A stretch of 64,000 bases of DNA, taken from the NCBI GenBank assembly GCA_020055645.1, contig CM034546.1, forward strand, positions 89,962,001 to 90,026,000. Direction: 5' to 3'. The stretch is from Tomocerus qinae (Eukaryota; Arthropoda; Collembola; Entomobryomorpha; Tomoceridae). Under the pieces are notes generated by a model. It had not been told where the DNA came from, searched no databases, and saw nothing but the letters and a program-made list of their open reading frames with translations. Every line of letters starts with the position of its first letter. Position 1 is the stretch's first letter. The position numbers and the translations under genes were made by a program. Positions 1-12,500 of the stretch are shown piece by piece.

Positions 1-1159
1 GAATGACTGCATTCGTTGACATAAGAGAAGATAAGAAGACTTAGAAAAAACAGCAAATTCTGGCAAAAGGTCATGAAATAGGCAGTATAAGTATAAGAAA
101 TATAGTGATATGGATATTTGCTTTGCTGATATGCATTATAGATAACATAATAACCATACCAAAAGCAAGATTATGCCAAATTTCAAAAAATTGTGATTTT
201 CGAAATTTCGATTAATTTTTTTTCAAAATTTTGAAACATTGACCAAAAATTGATTTTTACCCCTTCTCAGGAATGTGTTTGGGAACACAACAAAAAAAAT
301 CCCATTGAAATCGGATGAATACTTTTCGAGAAAATCGGGGATAACTTTTGGAAACCCCCCTCGGCAGAAAACCCGCCATAACTTCCGAACGGCGGGTCAT
401 TTTTTAAAAATATTATTTTTTAAAATCATCTATTATGGAGTTGATTGACTTCCTAAAGTTTCATATTTCAACGTGAGAACACCTTCCCAGGCCAGAAGGT
501 CTCTTAGATGGGAACTCATTATTGTCGTATGAGGTCATGGGTTTGGGTCATCCATTATATCCAATATGGGGAATATTAAACTTTGTACTTTTGCCAATTT
601 ATCCACAGCGTTTTGCCAGTTTATCCACAGGCCTTTTATTGCCTATCTGTTTATAAGGTCATTTGCCAAATTGACGGGCATCCGTGAAAGCTTTTTCGAC
701 AACTGGCTTGTATCACACTACTGAACAGGTTACAATCATCCCCTAATAGGAAAAGTTGGGGAAAAATTGAAAAAAAACTGAAAACCGTCTCAATATCGAT
801 TATATATTCATTGTTGAAGGTCGTGTAATAGCTTGTTCAACAGCTGACAAGTTGTGTGACACTTCTAAAATCTTAGGAGGGCCCTCGGATAAGTAAAATG
901 CTTTTGTGTTTTATTTCCGTTTTCAATGGTTTATTTGCTTTATTGGTATTTTGGTATCTTATCTTTCATTTCACTGACATATTATTTGTAGCTTTGGTGA
1001 AAACAGTTAAAAATATCAATGAAATTAATTTCTATTTTATATTTTTGCATGAATTTTATTTTTTCAAGCGAGAATATTTTACATATGAAATAAAGCTTTA
1101 ACTTAAATGTTAATAAAACACAGATTATAAATAAATTAAAATAAGTCGAGTTATATTTG
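1..1159. repeat. Gene-free, repeat-like AT-rich sequence
   Basis: I see no gene here. Positions about 181-420 have the look of a dispersed repeat: long A/T runs interrupted by phrases such as AACCCGCCATAACTTCCGAA and a small stem (CCCGCC near 371, GGCGGG near 390). A short open frame at 898-1101 is hydrophobic and AT-driven and has no gene-like context. The call as a repeat is inference from composition; a genome self-comparison would settle it. Confidence 0.35.
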
Positions 1160-3399
1160 TTACGCAACAACCTTTAATCTCATGATAAAACGCTTGGTGT
1201 CGTGGATATTTTTGTCAAGGGCTTTGAGTCCTTGGTGATGGGCATAGTTCTCCTTCAGATAGGAACAAGATTCTTCTTGCATTGTGAGAATTCGAGAAAA
1301 ATGTTCTAGCGCTGAACTGTTATCCCAAGGTTCCTTTTCAGTTATTCTTCGTTTCCCCTGAAGAAGCAATCCTTTTGAAAGGTGGTACAGAAGAAAAGCT
1401 ACAAAAAGGATTAATTAGCAGGAACTCAGTCCTTATTAGTTTAAGTATCTATTTAGCTATACTATTATAAAGTTATTTTTTACCTCTGTACTCGCAATAC
1501 CCAGGAGTGACAACGTCGGCTATTTTCAATAGAGCTTCACATCGATCAATATAGATCTGCAAATCAGGGGGCTGGAGTCTTTCTAAAGATCTTTCTTGTT
1601 GATATTTAATGATCCTGCCGTTGATTTCTTGGAGAACATAGTGGTTTGGATGTACCACCTTCCCACTGTAATTATCCAAGAGTTCTAAGAGGTACTTCAA
1701 ATTTTCTTCGTTCATGCTTGAAAAATCGTCTTGAGGAAACTCGGCCATGTCCTCCACATCTTCGATGATATCTAAGACATCCGTATCAATTTGAACTGAA
1801 TGACATCCCTCGTTGTTGCATTTCCAATCTGAGAAGGAGTCAACAGGATCTTCTGGAAGTAAATAACCTTCCTCGCACTCTTGACATTTGATGGCGGACA
1901 AATATGTCCCCAATTCACTGGGATCCAAACATCTTTCACATTTACAAACGAAGAGTCCTGCCATCTCCATTGGAATAAGTCGACGAAGAGTACCGTACAT
2001 AAGTCTACTGTTGTGGTAGGCTACAGAAATCGTCGAGTCTTTCTTAATTGGAATATTTGAGCGCACAGTAATTGTTGACGTAGATGAAAATCCACCTGAA
2101 GAATGGCCCAAACCAGAAAATCTCCAAGAAGCGTTTGGAACACAACTATGGGACAGAAGACTCGTTTTCAAATAGATGTGGCATTCCGACCTACACAATT
2201 AAACATATTTTTAGGTGAATGTTTTTACTTTAGGAAATCGAATTTGTCCATCTAAGGAATGGCAATAATTTTTCATCATTTATGTTCACATTTCTTTCGT
2301 CATAAGTTTTATGCTGTATTTTAATTAAGTATCATACCACTAATTGCAATAACCTCCAAGAAACGGTTAATTTTAAGTGAAAACTATGAAATTCTTACGT
2401 TGGTACAGTGCTGCCTCGAAATTTCTTTGGTACTGAATGTGAATTGACATCGACGATCCCACATACTTTAATCAATTCGTTTTCGTCAAAATTAAATTCT
2501 TCTTCGCCTATTTTCATATTCGGCAAGAATGCTCTTATGTTCTCTACGATTTTCTGATCCTTCATGTAACATTTCGGAGTATTTTTTCTAAGTTCACTGT
2601 GGTCCTCCATTGTCATCAGCTGCTCCCATGCATTTGGTTTCTGCTTCTTCAATAAAATGCAGCGGAGAACGAATATACTTTTATACATCAACTGCTTTAA
2701 GTGAGGAGGTGGGTAATGCACTTTGTTCTGAGAAAAAACACGACACTCGTTCTCTGCATGAGACGGTGACTGAAATACATAAAAATTGAGTTTTACAAAA
2801 TATTTAACGCAATTAATTTTGATTAATAAGTGTGAGGATGAAGGAAACAAGCTAAGATTGTCAAAGGGATCAGATTTATTTATAGGATGAGTTAAACCGC
2901 ATATGCATGGACTTGTTTTGTCATGAGGAAAGCATTACTTTATCATCGAGTGATCTATATAGTCCTTACATGCAGCCAAAAGGCTAAAGAAATAATAATT
3001 TTCAGAATGGCTATTTCCGTCTAAGAATTGCTAAGGATAATAAATAAATAAGTGTAAGAATGTGCATCAGATGCCAAAAGGAAATGCGCAGTATATTAAA
3101 GGAAATACCTGTTCGCACTTTGGAGAGCAGACAGGCCAATAACATTTTGAGCAGAGGATAGGTGCTTCGTAATCGCCAGGTTGTTCTGGTTTCCCCATTC
3201 GGGTACAGCATGTGAGACAGAGCAAAACGTCGTCTTTCTCATCTTTCGGACCGGTAATCAAAGGTTGCTCCTCAATGATGATTTCTTTGGCGTTTAGATC
3301 CCTGGCAGCCACTAGATATCTGCCTAATTCTTTGGAAGTCTCAATTCTGTAAGGACACTCAAGAGGACTTATTTCCTTCTTAGCGAATAATTCTTCCAT
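1160..3399 (-). CDS. SmydA-like SET/MYND domain protein
   Basis: This is an arthropod-type SMYD protein, a family of putative lysine methyltransferases. I read four coding exons: about 3399-3109, 2770-2402, 2190-1487 and 1388-1160. The start is the ATG at 3399, followed by MEELFAKKEI. The first exon holds an MYND-type zinc finger (LCLTCCTRMG, then C-x2-C-x4-CSPKCEQ). The third exon holds the core SET motif SHSCVPNAS, a YG motif near RLMYGTLRR, and the post-SET cysteine cluster CKCERCLDP, with a further Cys pair in IKCQECEEG. The last exon is helical and ends RLKVVA. SmydA proteins are expanded in arthropods, and many have uncertain or lost activity. I did not verify every AdoMet-binding residue, so catalysis is inferred. 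Exon 2 may start a few codons away from where I place it. Confidence 0.85.
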
Positions 3400-6300
3400 T
3401 TTCACCCGCAGATTCCTCGGAGCTATAATAGTTAGATAGAGCTGTAATTATAATATAGGAGCTATAGACGAACTACATGCAACTGCAAGTGCAACGAAAG
3501 GAATTGTGAGGAGGAATGGGATCCCTTCATGAAATGTTTGTCGAAAGAACTCTTAAAAATAAAACTGAATGAACTGAAGTGAACTAAGTAACAAAGCAAT
3601 GTTTTCCAGACAAGAGGATAGTGAGAGAGTGAGCGGTAGACAAAAAGCGAGTCTCGATTTAAAAGTTTCATTTTCTAACGGAGGTACAGACCTGAGCAAA
3701 GTAAACATTAGTAGAACATTATCTCACTCACGTGTGTATAAAAATAGATGGGGAATACATTTGGAAATGTCGCAACTATTTTCGCTTTAATTTGGCAAAG
3801 CATTGTGTTTCCAATTGTATATAATGAAAGAAACGGAGCTAATAAATACATGGATAACATATAATGGCTATGTTACATCTTCTACTATATACATATATGC
3901 TATATTATATGATTATAACCTTTATTTTATATAAATGCAAATCTTATCGCGGATTACTTACACTTACAATGATAAGACAGAGCAGACGGGTCATAAAAAC
4001 TCGCATCTCTCTCCAGCTTCGGCTCTTCTTTGATAGCTGCACATAAAATAGAACTGAACTTGTTGTGAGTGTGTGCTTCAGCATCTTTTATATCATCAGC
4101 AGCAGCGGAACGAAATTAAAGATCTTTTTGCTCCCAACTCTAGACATAATAAGCATAGCCATCCAGTCCTTCCGTATATCAAATGTATAAATAAAGTCGT
4201 TTTTGTCTTGCATAGTCTACATTACACACTAGTGTGTCTTCACATGATTTATGCATATTTGCCACGGCCCACTACGGCATACACCAGTTCCCAAAAATTA
4301 TCTGATTAGACCTCAAAATAGTACAAATGGCACTTCGTTTCAGATCACATTTAAAAAATATCAAATGCAAATGGAAGTTTCTGACACAAATCAGATATAT
4401 AGTCGTGACGTGAGATATGATATGTTTACATGCCATGAACATAACCTGGTATCAATTACCTCAACAGTTGTTTTTGCATGTAAGTAAGTGAGATAGTATT
4501 AGTAGGGAAGCGAGAATAAATAATACACTTTTGTGCGAACTAAGATATTCAACACATTTACGTATTTAGAAGTCGATTTCGGAGGGGGCAATGACAAAAA
4601 ATAATATTTACTTTAAATAGGCCTGTTGTAATTGTTGTCGACTGAACGCCTATTTATATAATACTAACTAGTTTACGCACTATAAATACTCTTAGATCAT
4701 AATATTATTATTATGGTCTTATTGTTATTTCAATAGGACGAATTTCCTCCACATGACATGGCCTTCAGGTAACTAAAAATAGCAAAAGGGTGCTGGACAA
4801 ATATTATAACCTTTAAGTAAATCCTTTAAAATAATAGTTTAATATCCCACAAAACTTAAATCAAAGGGTCAAAGGTCAGCTTATCAAATTATTAATAATC
4901 ACATGTAAGTATTTACAGTTTATAATTCATGCATTATACAATGTATGTGCTGAATTGCATGGATAACTTCATTTGTGCAGGTGCTGAAAATATCCCCTGG
5001 TCGTAATTTGCAATATTCACAAATTAACATTAAGTAGAGAGAAAAATAATCCTTATTATTATAACATGCTTATTAGAAACCAAGTAGTTGATCGCAATTG
5101 CATAAAGAAAGTACGACTATTTGATTAGGAAACTTTTGTTGTTCTTCCCGTACTATCTATTCCTTTTGCAAGAAGAGCGATTTGATAGCGAAGCTGAAAT
5201 AAAAGCCAAAATCACAGTCAGACAGAATAGTCGTTTGTAAATTACTAGATGTAATAAATAATGGTAGTAATGCGCAAGTATAGCTCAATTTAATTGACTT
5301 TTAGAATACTAAACGATCAGACTAGTGGAATAAACAGTACTTGTATATTTACTCACTATTCTGAAGAAGAGACAGTGAATCGCAGACTCATCTTCAGCGT
5401 GGGGGCAATTTTTTATGCCATCGCAAAGTTGATAATCATCGACACAGACCCAAGTGCCTTGCTGGGTTGGACTTGGACAAAAGTATTCTCGGCCGCCGTC
5501 TGTCGTTTTAGGACATTCTACATGACCAAAATGACAAATAGAACCTTTGCATTTTTACTGACACGTCAAGTCTTAATTAATTAAAACATTTCTAGGCTAA
5601 TAAAGTACTACTTCTAAACCATGAGAGAGAACTGAATGAACGCACTCATTTGTATTCTTTAAAGATTCAAAGCAAATTCTTACAAGGGGCTTATACGATC
5701 ATTTACTTTCGCATAGTAGTAGATACACTCACTTTAGTGATCATTATAGACGTGTGTCATAAATAGAAAACAGACTCATCTAATCTGCTAATTGAAAAGG
5801 AAACTATTATGGAAACAGAGAAAATTGAGAACCGGAAAGAAATAAAATGAATCAGGTGATTACAAACGTTTATTATAGGAAGAATTTATAGTTTTATACT
5901 TCTGCTCAGTACCCACTCGTATGATTGCGTAGGCAGATTCGATGAAATCGGACAATAGTTTGAGGAAATGGATGGGAAAATATACAGAAGGTGAACTGAG
6001 TCCATACAGGACTTTCACTGTGCTTGTCTGGGTTTGGTTCAGTTTTGTTGTAGACGGATGGAACTGATCTTCTAAGAATTTCTTTCTCTCATTCGCATGG
6101 TCTGGAATATTTTCTGCTTTGAAGTACGCTCATTTGTAATCTCATTGAAGATTTATCCCCCTTTAAACGTCTATATAATACATGTACTATTTACATATTA
6201 TGCCTACCTAGTATTATCCTGCTTTCCTTTGTTGTCAAAAATAAGAAAACATTAGGGTGCATAGAGATCGAATCTTTTATTTTTACATTTCAAATCTGTG

Positions 6301-6643
6301 TTGAAAGTGTACTATAATAGCAAAGAAAATAGAGAAATAGAGATATTCCCTGAATTTTACACTTGCTTTTGCTTTAATTTCATGCAAATTGGTCATATAT
6401 ACATCGGAAGTGTAGTGTATAATGAAAAAATAGATTATTTACATATTTAATGTAGTATATTATGTAAATATTTAGTTTCGAACTTTGGACAGAAATTGTG
6501 GTTTCTTAAATTTATTTAACAATTATGGCAATGGGCAATGGGCAATGAGTGAAATCGACGTAATTACTAGTGCCTAAATTAATTAAATAAAATAACAAAG
6601 TAAGTAAGCCTATCGTTTAAATTTAAAACGGAGTTAAAAATTT
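3400..6643. other. Intergenic stretch without a recognisable gene
   Basis: About 3.2 kb with only short open frames (for example 3599-3790, 4073-4309, 5294-5584). These have no family resemblance, no splice partners I could support, and AT-driven composition. The segment just upstream of 3399 must contain the promoter of the SmydA-like gene. A short triplication of GGCAAT units lies near 6525-6547. I see nothing else. Confidence 0.4.
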
Positions 6644-6874
6644 TTAGGTACCTCCACTTGTAATCCAGAATTTAGGACCCATTCCTATAACGATTGGATC
6701 CAAATGAAGCGGATAACGTTTTTCCATTTCTGACAGCTTTTCCAAGCCATTTGAACTTGACTGATGTGGAACTTGTGGAAGTGTTGGTTGATCTTCTTGG
6801 TTGTCGTAATTGTACTCAACTGCAATCGTTCCTTGTTTTAGCACAAGTGCAATCAACAAACTTAATGCAAACAT
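6644..6874 (-). CDS. Small secreted protein, possible peptide precursor
   Basis: A 76-residue open frame starts at the ATG at 6874 with a clear signal peptide (MFALSLLIALVLKQGTIAVE). The rest is hydrophilic and includes a dibasic site, MEKR, followed by YPLHLDPIVIGMGPKFW and a Ser-Gly-Gly-Thr end. A Lys-Arg site in a short secreted protein would suit a prohormone-convertase substrate, but I do not recognise the released peptide and there is no C-terminal amidation Gly before a basic site. A GTACCT sequence lies at the very end of the frame, so a donor site there could extend the gene into a further exon. It could also simply be a small secreted or cuticle-associated protein. Confidence 0.5.
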   Translation of the reverse strand: MFALSLLIALVLKQGTIAVEYNYDNQEDQPTLPQVPHQSSSNGLEKLSEMEKRYPLHLDPIVIGMGPKFWITSGGT

Positions 6875-7425
6875 TCTATTGATATTTTAGTTATTATATT
6901 ATACGCAATGAATCAAATTGTGAAAATATCCCTGACTATGGATTATGGATATGGATGGATTATGGACCTGCAATAAAAAAACAATTGTAGAAAATTACAC
7001 TTGTACAAAGTATTGGGCAACTTGATTACCAATACTGTATAGAACTTAAAAATGTTATCACTTACCCTGATTTAATTGAAGGGTCTGAGTTTATTATTAG
7101 AGACTAGCGAAAGAAATCTTTAGGTCAGAGTAGAAAAGGAAAGATAAGAGAAGATGCTCTTTGTCCGGGTAAACAGCACGTTGTGATGTAAATAGACGAA
7201 TAAAGATTCAATTGAATGAAACCAGATTTAGAATTTACAAGATTTCTGTTATCGAATCGACTGCGCAACAGTTTCTCTTCCAGCACATCATCATGATCTC
7301 AATTCTCCGGGTTCAGATGGATAGCCTAATCAAAATCGTTGGTCACGATCATATATACTATTTTATTTTATTTGCGCTATAGATTGAATCACAATATATT
7401 TTAATAACCTATTTTCATCATCTTC
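6875..7425. other. Intergenic, nothing recognised
   Basis: About 550 bases between the small secreted gene and the 3' end of the acidic repeat gene. The part near 6875 presumably contains the promoter of the minus-strand secreted gene. I see no coding potential or repeats. Confidence 0.35.
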
Positions 7426-8889
7426 TTATTCTAATTCTTTATCACTATCTTCTTCTTCCAAGTCTTTATCACTATCTTCTTCTTCCAAGTCTTCTTCTTC
7501 CGAATCTACCTCCATATCTTCATCTTCCGAGGCATTTTCATTACCTTCTTCTTCCAAGTCTTTTTCACTATCTTCCTCTTCCGAATCTATCTCCATATCG
7601 TCATCTTCCGAGGCTTTTTCACTATCTTCTTCTTCCGAGGCTTTTTCACTATCTTTCTCTTCCGAGGCTTTTTCACTATCTTCCTCTTCCGAGGCTTTTT
7701 CACTATCTTCCTCTTCCGAGGCTTTTTCACTATCTTCTTCCGAGGCTTTTTCACTATCTTCTTCTTCCGAGGCTTTTTCACTATCTTCCTCTTCCGAGGC
7801 TTTTTCACTATCTTCTTCCGAGGCTTTTTCACTATCTTCTCTTTCCGAGTCTCTTTCACTATTTTGTTCCGAGTCTTGATCAGATACAGACCCCAGTTCT
7901 TCAGAATGTTGCCCAGAGTCGAAAGAAAAATCTGCAATGCCATTGTTGTTGCTTGATGGTGACATGGACATTGTTGAAATTCCTGATAAATCGAGATTTA
8001 TCCCGCTATCATTTGCTGAGACTAATATTTTTTTAAATAAAAACAAAGATAAGAAAAAATTGTGCAAAAATATATAAATAGATAAAACATGTTGACAAAA
8101 TAAATACGCATTGAGCTTACTATTTCTAATGTCATAGTTGTCATCTTCAACTTCAGTGTCAAATTCATCATCTTCAATTTCATAAATATCATCAATGGTA
8201 TCATCTCGGAGGATTAAGCATTCCTCCTTGTATACTGTAAACTTAGATAAAAAGCCATCTTTGGTAGCAACGGCGTACATAAGCATTTTTTCAAAGTTAT
8301 TAAACTTGGGATCATTTTCTGGAATCACCAAAATAACTACATGGAAGGCAACTCTTCCTCTCTTGAATCTGTAATACTCTGCTTCAAAATTTCGTTTTAA
8401 AAAGTTACGAACCCACATGTTAGAAAACTGAAAGCCTTTTCTTCCGAGAGTCGACGGAAACTTTTTCTCTTGAACCTTTAAAAATATATTTCGAATCATG
8501 CAGTTAGGAATATGCATGTCCCTCAGGCCAGGGTAAATTATCGCTTTCACAATTTTTTCCATCTCCAAAATTTCTGGGCATGAATCGTTTTGGGGTTCGG
8601 AAGTTACCTTACTACACCCAGGCTGAGGGTCTGCATTGATTGCCATTCTATTACTTCCTGAACTTGTTGCACCTTCTTCACTACCTGTTCCGGGTACAGA
8701 TGAGAGATGATCTTCATTTTTATGACTATGGAATAAGATATCCCACACTGGACGAGTGTTTGGTCGAGATCCCCTCGCCGCGTCAGCAATACCATTAACG
8801 CCCTCAGGCCCTGTTGTAGCACTTTGACTTTCACAGCGTTTTATTTCTTCTAGCATCCTCACAAGATACACCGACATTTCCTCTTTCAT
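7426..8889 (-). CDS. Acidic repeat protein of unknown function
   Basis: I do not recognise this protein. The frame stays open for 487 codons, but positions 8022-8120 look like a 99-nt intron (donor A|GTAAGC, acceptor ATTAG|TC). It contains no stop and is a multiple of three, so spliced and retained forms would both be in frame (454 or 487 residues). The N-terminal half is globular. The segment IRNIFLKVQEKKF followed by FQFSNMWVRNFLKRN loosely recalls the CENP-B/Tigger type of DNA-binding helix-turn-helix, but this is weak. Residues before the intron are rich in Asp/Glu. The C-terminal third is built from repeats of DSEKASEEE and variants and ends in acidic Leu-Glu-Glu-Asp units. Such tails occur in chromatin and nucleolar proteins; a function here is not assigned. 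Confidence 0.6.
   Translation of the reverse strand: MKEEMSVYLVRMLEEIKRCESQSATTGPEGVNGIADAARGSRPNTRPVWDILFHSHKNEDHLSSVPGTGSEEGATSSGSNRMAINADPQPGCSKVTSEPQNDSCPEILEMEKIVKAIIYPGLRDMHIPNCMIRNIFLKVQEKKFPSTLGRKGFQFSNMWVRNFLKRNFEAEYYRFKRGRVAFHVVILVIPENDPKFNNFEKMLMYAVATKDGFLSKFTVYKEECLILRDDTIDDIYEIEDDEFDTEVEDDNYDIRNSKLNAYLFCQHVLSIYIFLHNFFLSLFLFKKILVSANDSGINLDLSGISTMSMSPSSNNNGIADFSFDSGQHSEELGSVSDQDSEQNSERDSEREDSEKASEEDSEKASEEEDSEKASEEEDSEKASEEDSEKASEEEDSEKASEEEDSEKASEEKDSEKASEEEDSEKASEDDDMEIDSEEEDSEKDLEEEGNENASEDEDMEVDSEEEDLEEEDSDKDLEEEDSDKELE
7600..7850 (-). repeat. Coding minisatellite, DSEKASEEE units
   Basis: About nine tandem copies of a 24-30 nt unit that reads TTTTTCACTATCTTC plus a variable run of TTC/TCC and CGAGGC on the plus strand. 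The units vary in length only by whole codons, so the minus-strand protein stays in frame and reads Asp-Ser-Glu-Lys-Ala-Ser-Glu-Glu with one to three extra Glu. This suggests expansion by slippage or unequal exchange under selection for frame. Confidence 0.85.
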
Positions 8890-9571
8890 TTTTCGAGTGG
8901 TTGTTTATAATGGGAATACAACTCGCAAAACACAACAATAGCATAAAAACACTAGCAAACAAACAATTATAATGGGTCACGGGCCAAGGGTTGTAACTAA
9001 TGAAAGTTACCAGAATAAAATGTTCAATATATTTATAAAATAGAAAGACCTTACTATATAATACATACTATAATTAAGAATGTCCATTTATTTGCTCTTC
9101 GTGGCTGTCACCACTTTTAGCCCATATCTTTATGTGTGAACAAAGGAATGCCTCCATTCGTGAAATACTCCCGGGCGCGCTATTCTAGGCCTGAAATCTT
9201 AACTACCATGCAACCCAACACAAAAAATCACCCTGATTATCTTTTTCGTTTTGCAACATAGTATAGTATCTCGTTAACTTCAAACATTCTTCAAACTCAC
9301 TTTGATTTTTAAAGGCATTGTCCAAAGGATATAAAAAAATTTCTCATTCATTGCAATAAGTGAAAGAATGAAAGTATTAGGCTTGTAAGAATTGCGAGTG
9401 ATTAAATAAATTATGACAACACTACAATAAGTATTTTAAGTATATTAATAATAATCAAATATTAATATGGGCTTTAGAAATTTAGTTGTTTACACCTCAG
9501 GACTATGGTAAATAATAAAAATAGTTTGCTGTTTGTTTCAAATATAATTCAGGCATAGGTTTTGAAAACAT
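8890..9571. other. Intergenic, nothing recognised
   Basis: About 680 bases between the start of the acidic repeat gene and the 3' end of the aminopeptidase gene. The sequence beside 8890 should contain the promoter of the former. I see no conserved element. Confidence 0.35.
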
Positions 9572-12500
9572 TCAGGAGTACTTGGATAAGAAATTAGCCA
9601 TATCCACCTTATCCCTCTGCAGCCACGCATGATTATTTAGGGTATTCTCCAACGCCTCGTGGAATATGTGCTCAGATAATAACATCTTATTATTTTCCAA
9701 AAACAAGCTTAGGTCTTCTACTTCATCTTCGGTAACAAAACTCTTTGCAATATTCAATAATATTCTGTCCAAGGCTTTAACGGTCTGTAAAATGCAATAT
9801 TTAAAAGTTAAATCGCGTATTATAACTATTCTCAATTATTATTTTGTAAGAATTGACTAAATTTCATGAAGAAACTGTTTACATAGCGTTTCAAAAAGGA
9901 CCCCAAATTATCTTTTAAATATTTCCAGACAATATCGCGTCCTATCACTCCGTTTCCAACCAAACTTAATGGTGTCAAAATGTTAATAGACTCTATTGAT
10001 CGAAGATTTTCAGACACGGAAAACTTCAACACCTGGTGTAAAATACCAATATCTTTAGACCAAGGAAGGGAACTTGCAATTTCCTCTTTCTCGTTCGACA
10101 TTTCGGCCTCCTGATACTTCTGTATAATAAAAATTATACTTTAATCTTGAATAATGGAGCTCATTTTTCAATTTTCAGTACTTTTGCCCACTACCCACCC
10201 ACATTGTCCCTTTTGTGTGGCTGAATGTAGTTTTGGCCGACTAAAACTGAACTCTGGTAATAAAGGCGTTTAATATTGGGAATGTGAATTGTGAATACCT
10301 GAATCGCAGCATCGAAGGTGCTCTGATCTCCTACAGATAGTGCCCCTTTGAATACTAAACTTTTTAAATTAGCACCGATGGGAATATTTTCATTGATATA
10401 CGCATTAAACTTTGTGAGACACATGTCGATAGTTTCAGCATGGTTCAAAGATATCAATCTGGATAATATTAATGGCCTTAATAAGGTGTTCGCATGACCT
10501 AGGTATATTTAATTACATATTTAGTTAAAGAAATACTATGAGTATATAGAGAATAAGATAAGAATCAGAACGTTGTGTTCTGCATCTTCCTGCAAATAGT
10601 TACTGACTCTCGTTTTCCTGCCTTTGCCATCCTATTTGGTCACCAATTGAAGCATAGAGTTTCAGTCCGTATGATCTATACTGAGCGTACAATTCAGTTG
10701 AAGACACAAGAAGGCAGCAAAGCTTTGTCATTATCTGGTCAATGCACACCCAAACCGCGTAATTATCTTCGTTTTGACAAGCTTCCAATAGTTTAAACAC
10801 CTAAATAAATAGCACTTGTCATACAATGGCAACTAGCAAGAATTGGACGAGCAAAAGGGTCAATAGATGATGATTTCACCTCAACGGTTGAAGTTACTCC
10901 GGCTTTAGCGATAACGAACACATCATTGATCAAATTCAGTCGGTCTAGGGGGGGCATACGTTTATCTTTAATCGCTGGGATGAACTGAGCCAGCATCGCT
11001 GGAGGGTAATGGACAACATAATATCCAATAAATCCAGGATTTACCTTGGTAAAAGACAATCAAAGAATTTTTGTTATTAAATAGTAAATAAAGTACAAGT
11101 ATATATGTAGATACATTTTAAAATAGAATCCTATGAAGGTACCTTCACCCACTTATTTTCTGCAACATTGGGAATGACCACAGTTAAAGTTTTACCAGTC
11201 ATGAGCTCTCCTTCTATTACTTTTAGCGGTTGATTTTCCGTGCAGAATGTTGGAGAAATAAACCAGTGGTAATTTTCGGATTCATATATACTTATCCGTA
11301 TATCCTTACTGTGACTTCTGAACTTTTCCTGGGTCAGAGTTAGAATTCTGTTCTCCTCTTCTTGCCCAGTTTCGACTCTGAGAATAGGGAAACCCATCTG
11401 TTTAGTCCATGTTGGCATTATTTTAGAAATAGGTTTTCCACTAGCTTCCTCCAGAGCTGTCCACAAATCGTTAGATGTCGTATTTTTGTATTGATGACGT
11501 TTTAAATAAATGGCCATACCCTTTTTGAAGGCAGTTTCTCCAATAAAATTCTGTACCATTCGAATAACACTAGCACCTAAAATAAAAAACAACTGAATGA
11601 AAATCATTTCTCGGAAAAGATCAGAAAACATTCCGCCTGTATAGATAGACAAATATTACATAGTCTACTAGCTGAATTGAGGTTGAGGTATGGACGGTTT
11701 GTAACTAGACTTTTCCTAGACTGCTCACACTGTTACACCTTTTAAAAATAAAATTACAAAATGCGTCGAGCAAAAGCAGTAAACCTTTTAGGTACGAAAT
11801 GTCATCGAAAATAGAGTCTATTTCAGCAGGATCATTGACGGGAAGTTCAATCGGATGAGAGCTTTGTAAAGCGTCCATTTTCATAACCTCGATGACATTG
11901 CTACTTACAAACTGCGTCCACATATCATAGTCGGGAAACAGGTTATCAGTAGCCAGTGTTTCCATGAACGTAGCAAAGCCTTCCTTTAAGAAAAGCCCTT
12001 CACAATATCCATAAAATAAGACTTTTTGAACAACTTTTTTAAGCACACAGTAAATTATGGAATTATTATGTACAAAGCATTGCTCACCATCCCACCATTC
12101 CATCGTCACCAAGTTTCCGAACCATTGATGGGATAACTCGTGAGTAACTGTCACCGCAATCTCTTGCTTATTACTTAGTGTCGTAATTTCTGGATCTAAA
12201 AGCAAAGTTGTTTCGTGGAATATCATCAAGCCGTAATTTTCCATCGCCCCTGCAATATTTTAATACTTCTTTGGGAATTTATTTCTTTCTGTTCAAAATG
12301 GAAAAACTCAGTACAACTTACATTTATTTTGTTTACAATATTTTCTAAAATAGTGCGGGGAAACAACTTTACCAGCGTCAAAGTCGGAGCAAGCTACTAA
12401 ATCAATTTTTGAAATGGGATAATCTATTCCGAAATACTGGTTGAAGAAAGGCAATGCTCTCGTGCAGACGTCCAATGCAAATAATCCTTGATCTTTCTTT

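Noticed and set aside
898-1101. 67-codon hydrophobic frame
   Set aside because: Phe/Leu/Ile-rich only because the DNA is T-rich; no signal cleavage site or further exon.
5294-5584. 96-codon open frame
   Set aside because: No start context, splice partners or family likeness; composition matches the surrounding non-coding DNA.
7587-7943. Lys/Arg-rich open frame (KKPRKKIVKK repeats) on the minus strand
   Set aside because: It is a shifted reading of the acidic DSEKASEEE repeat tract and exists only because the repeat unit has no stops in this frame.
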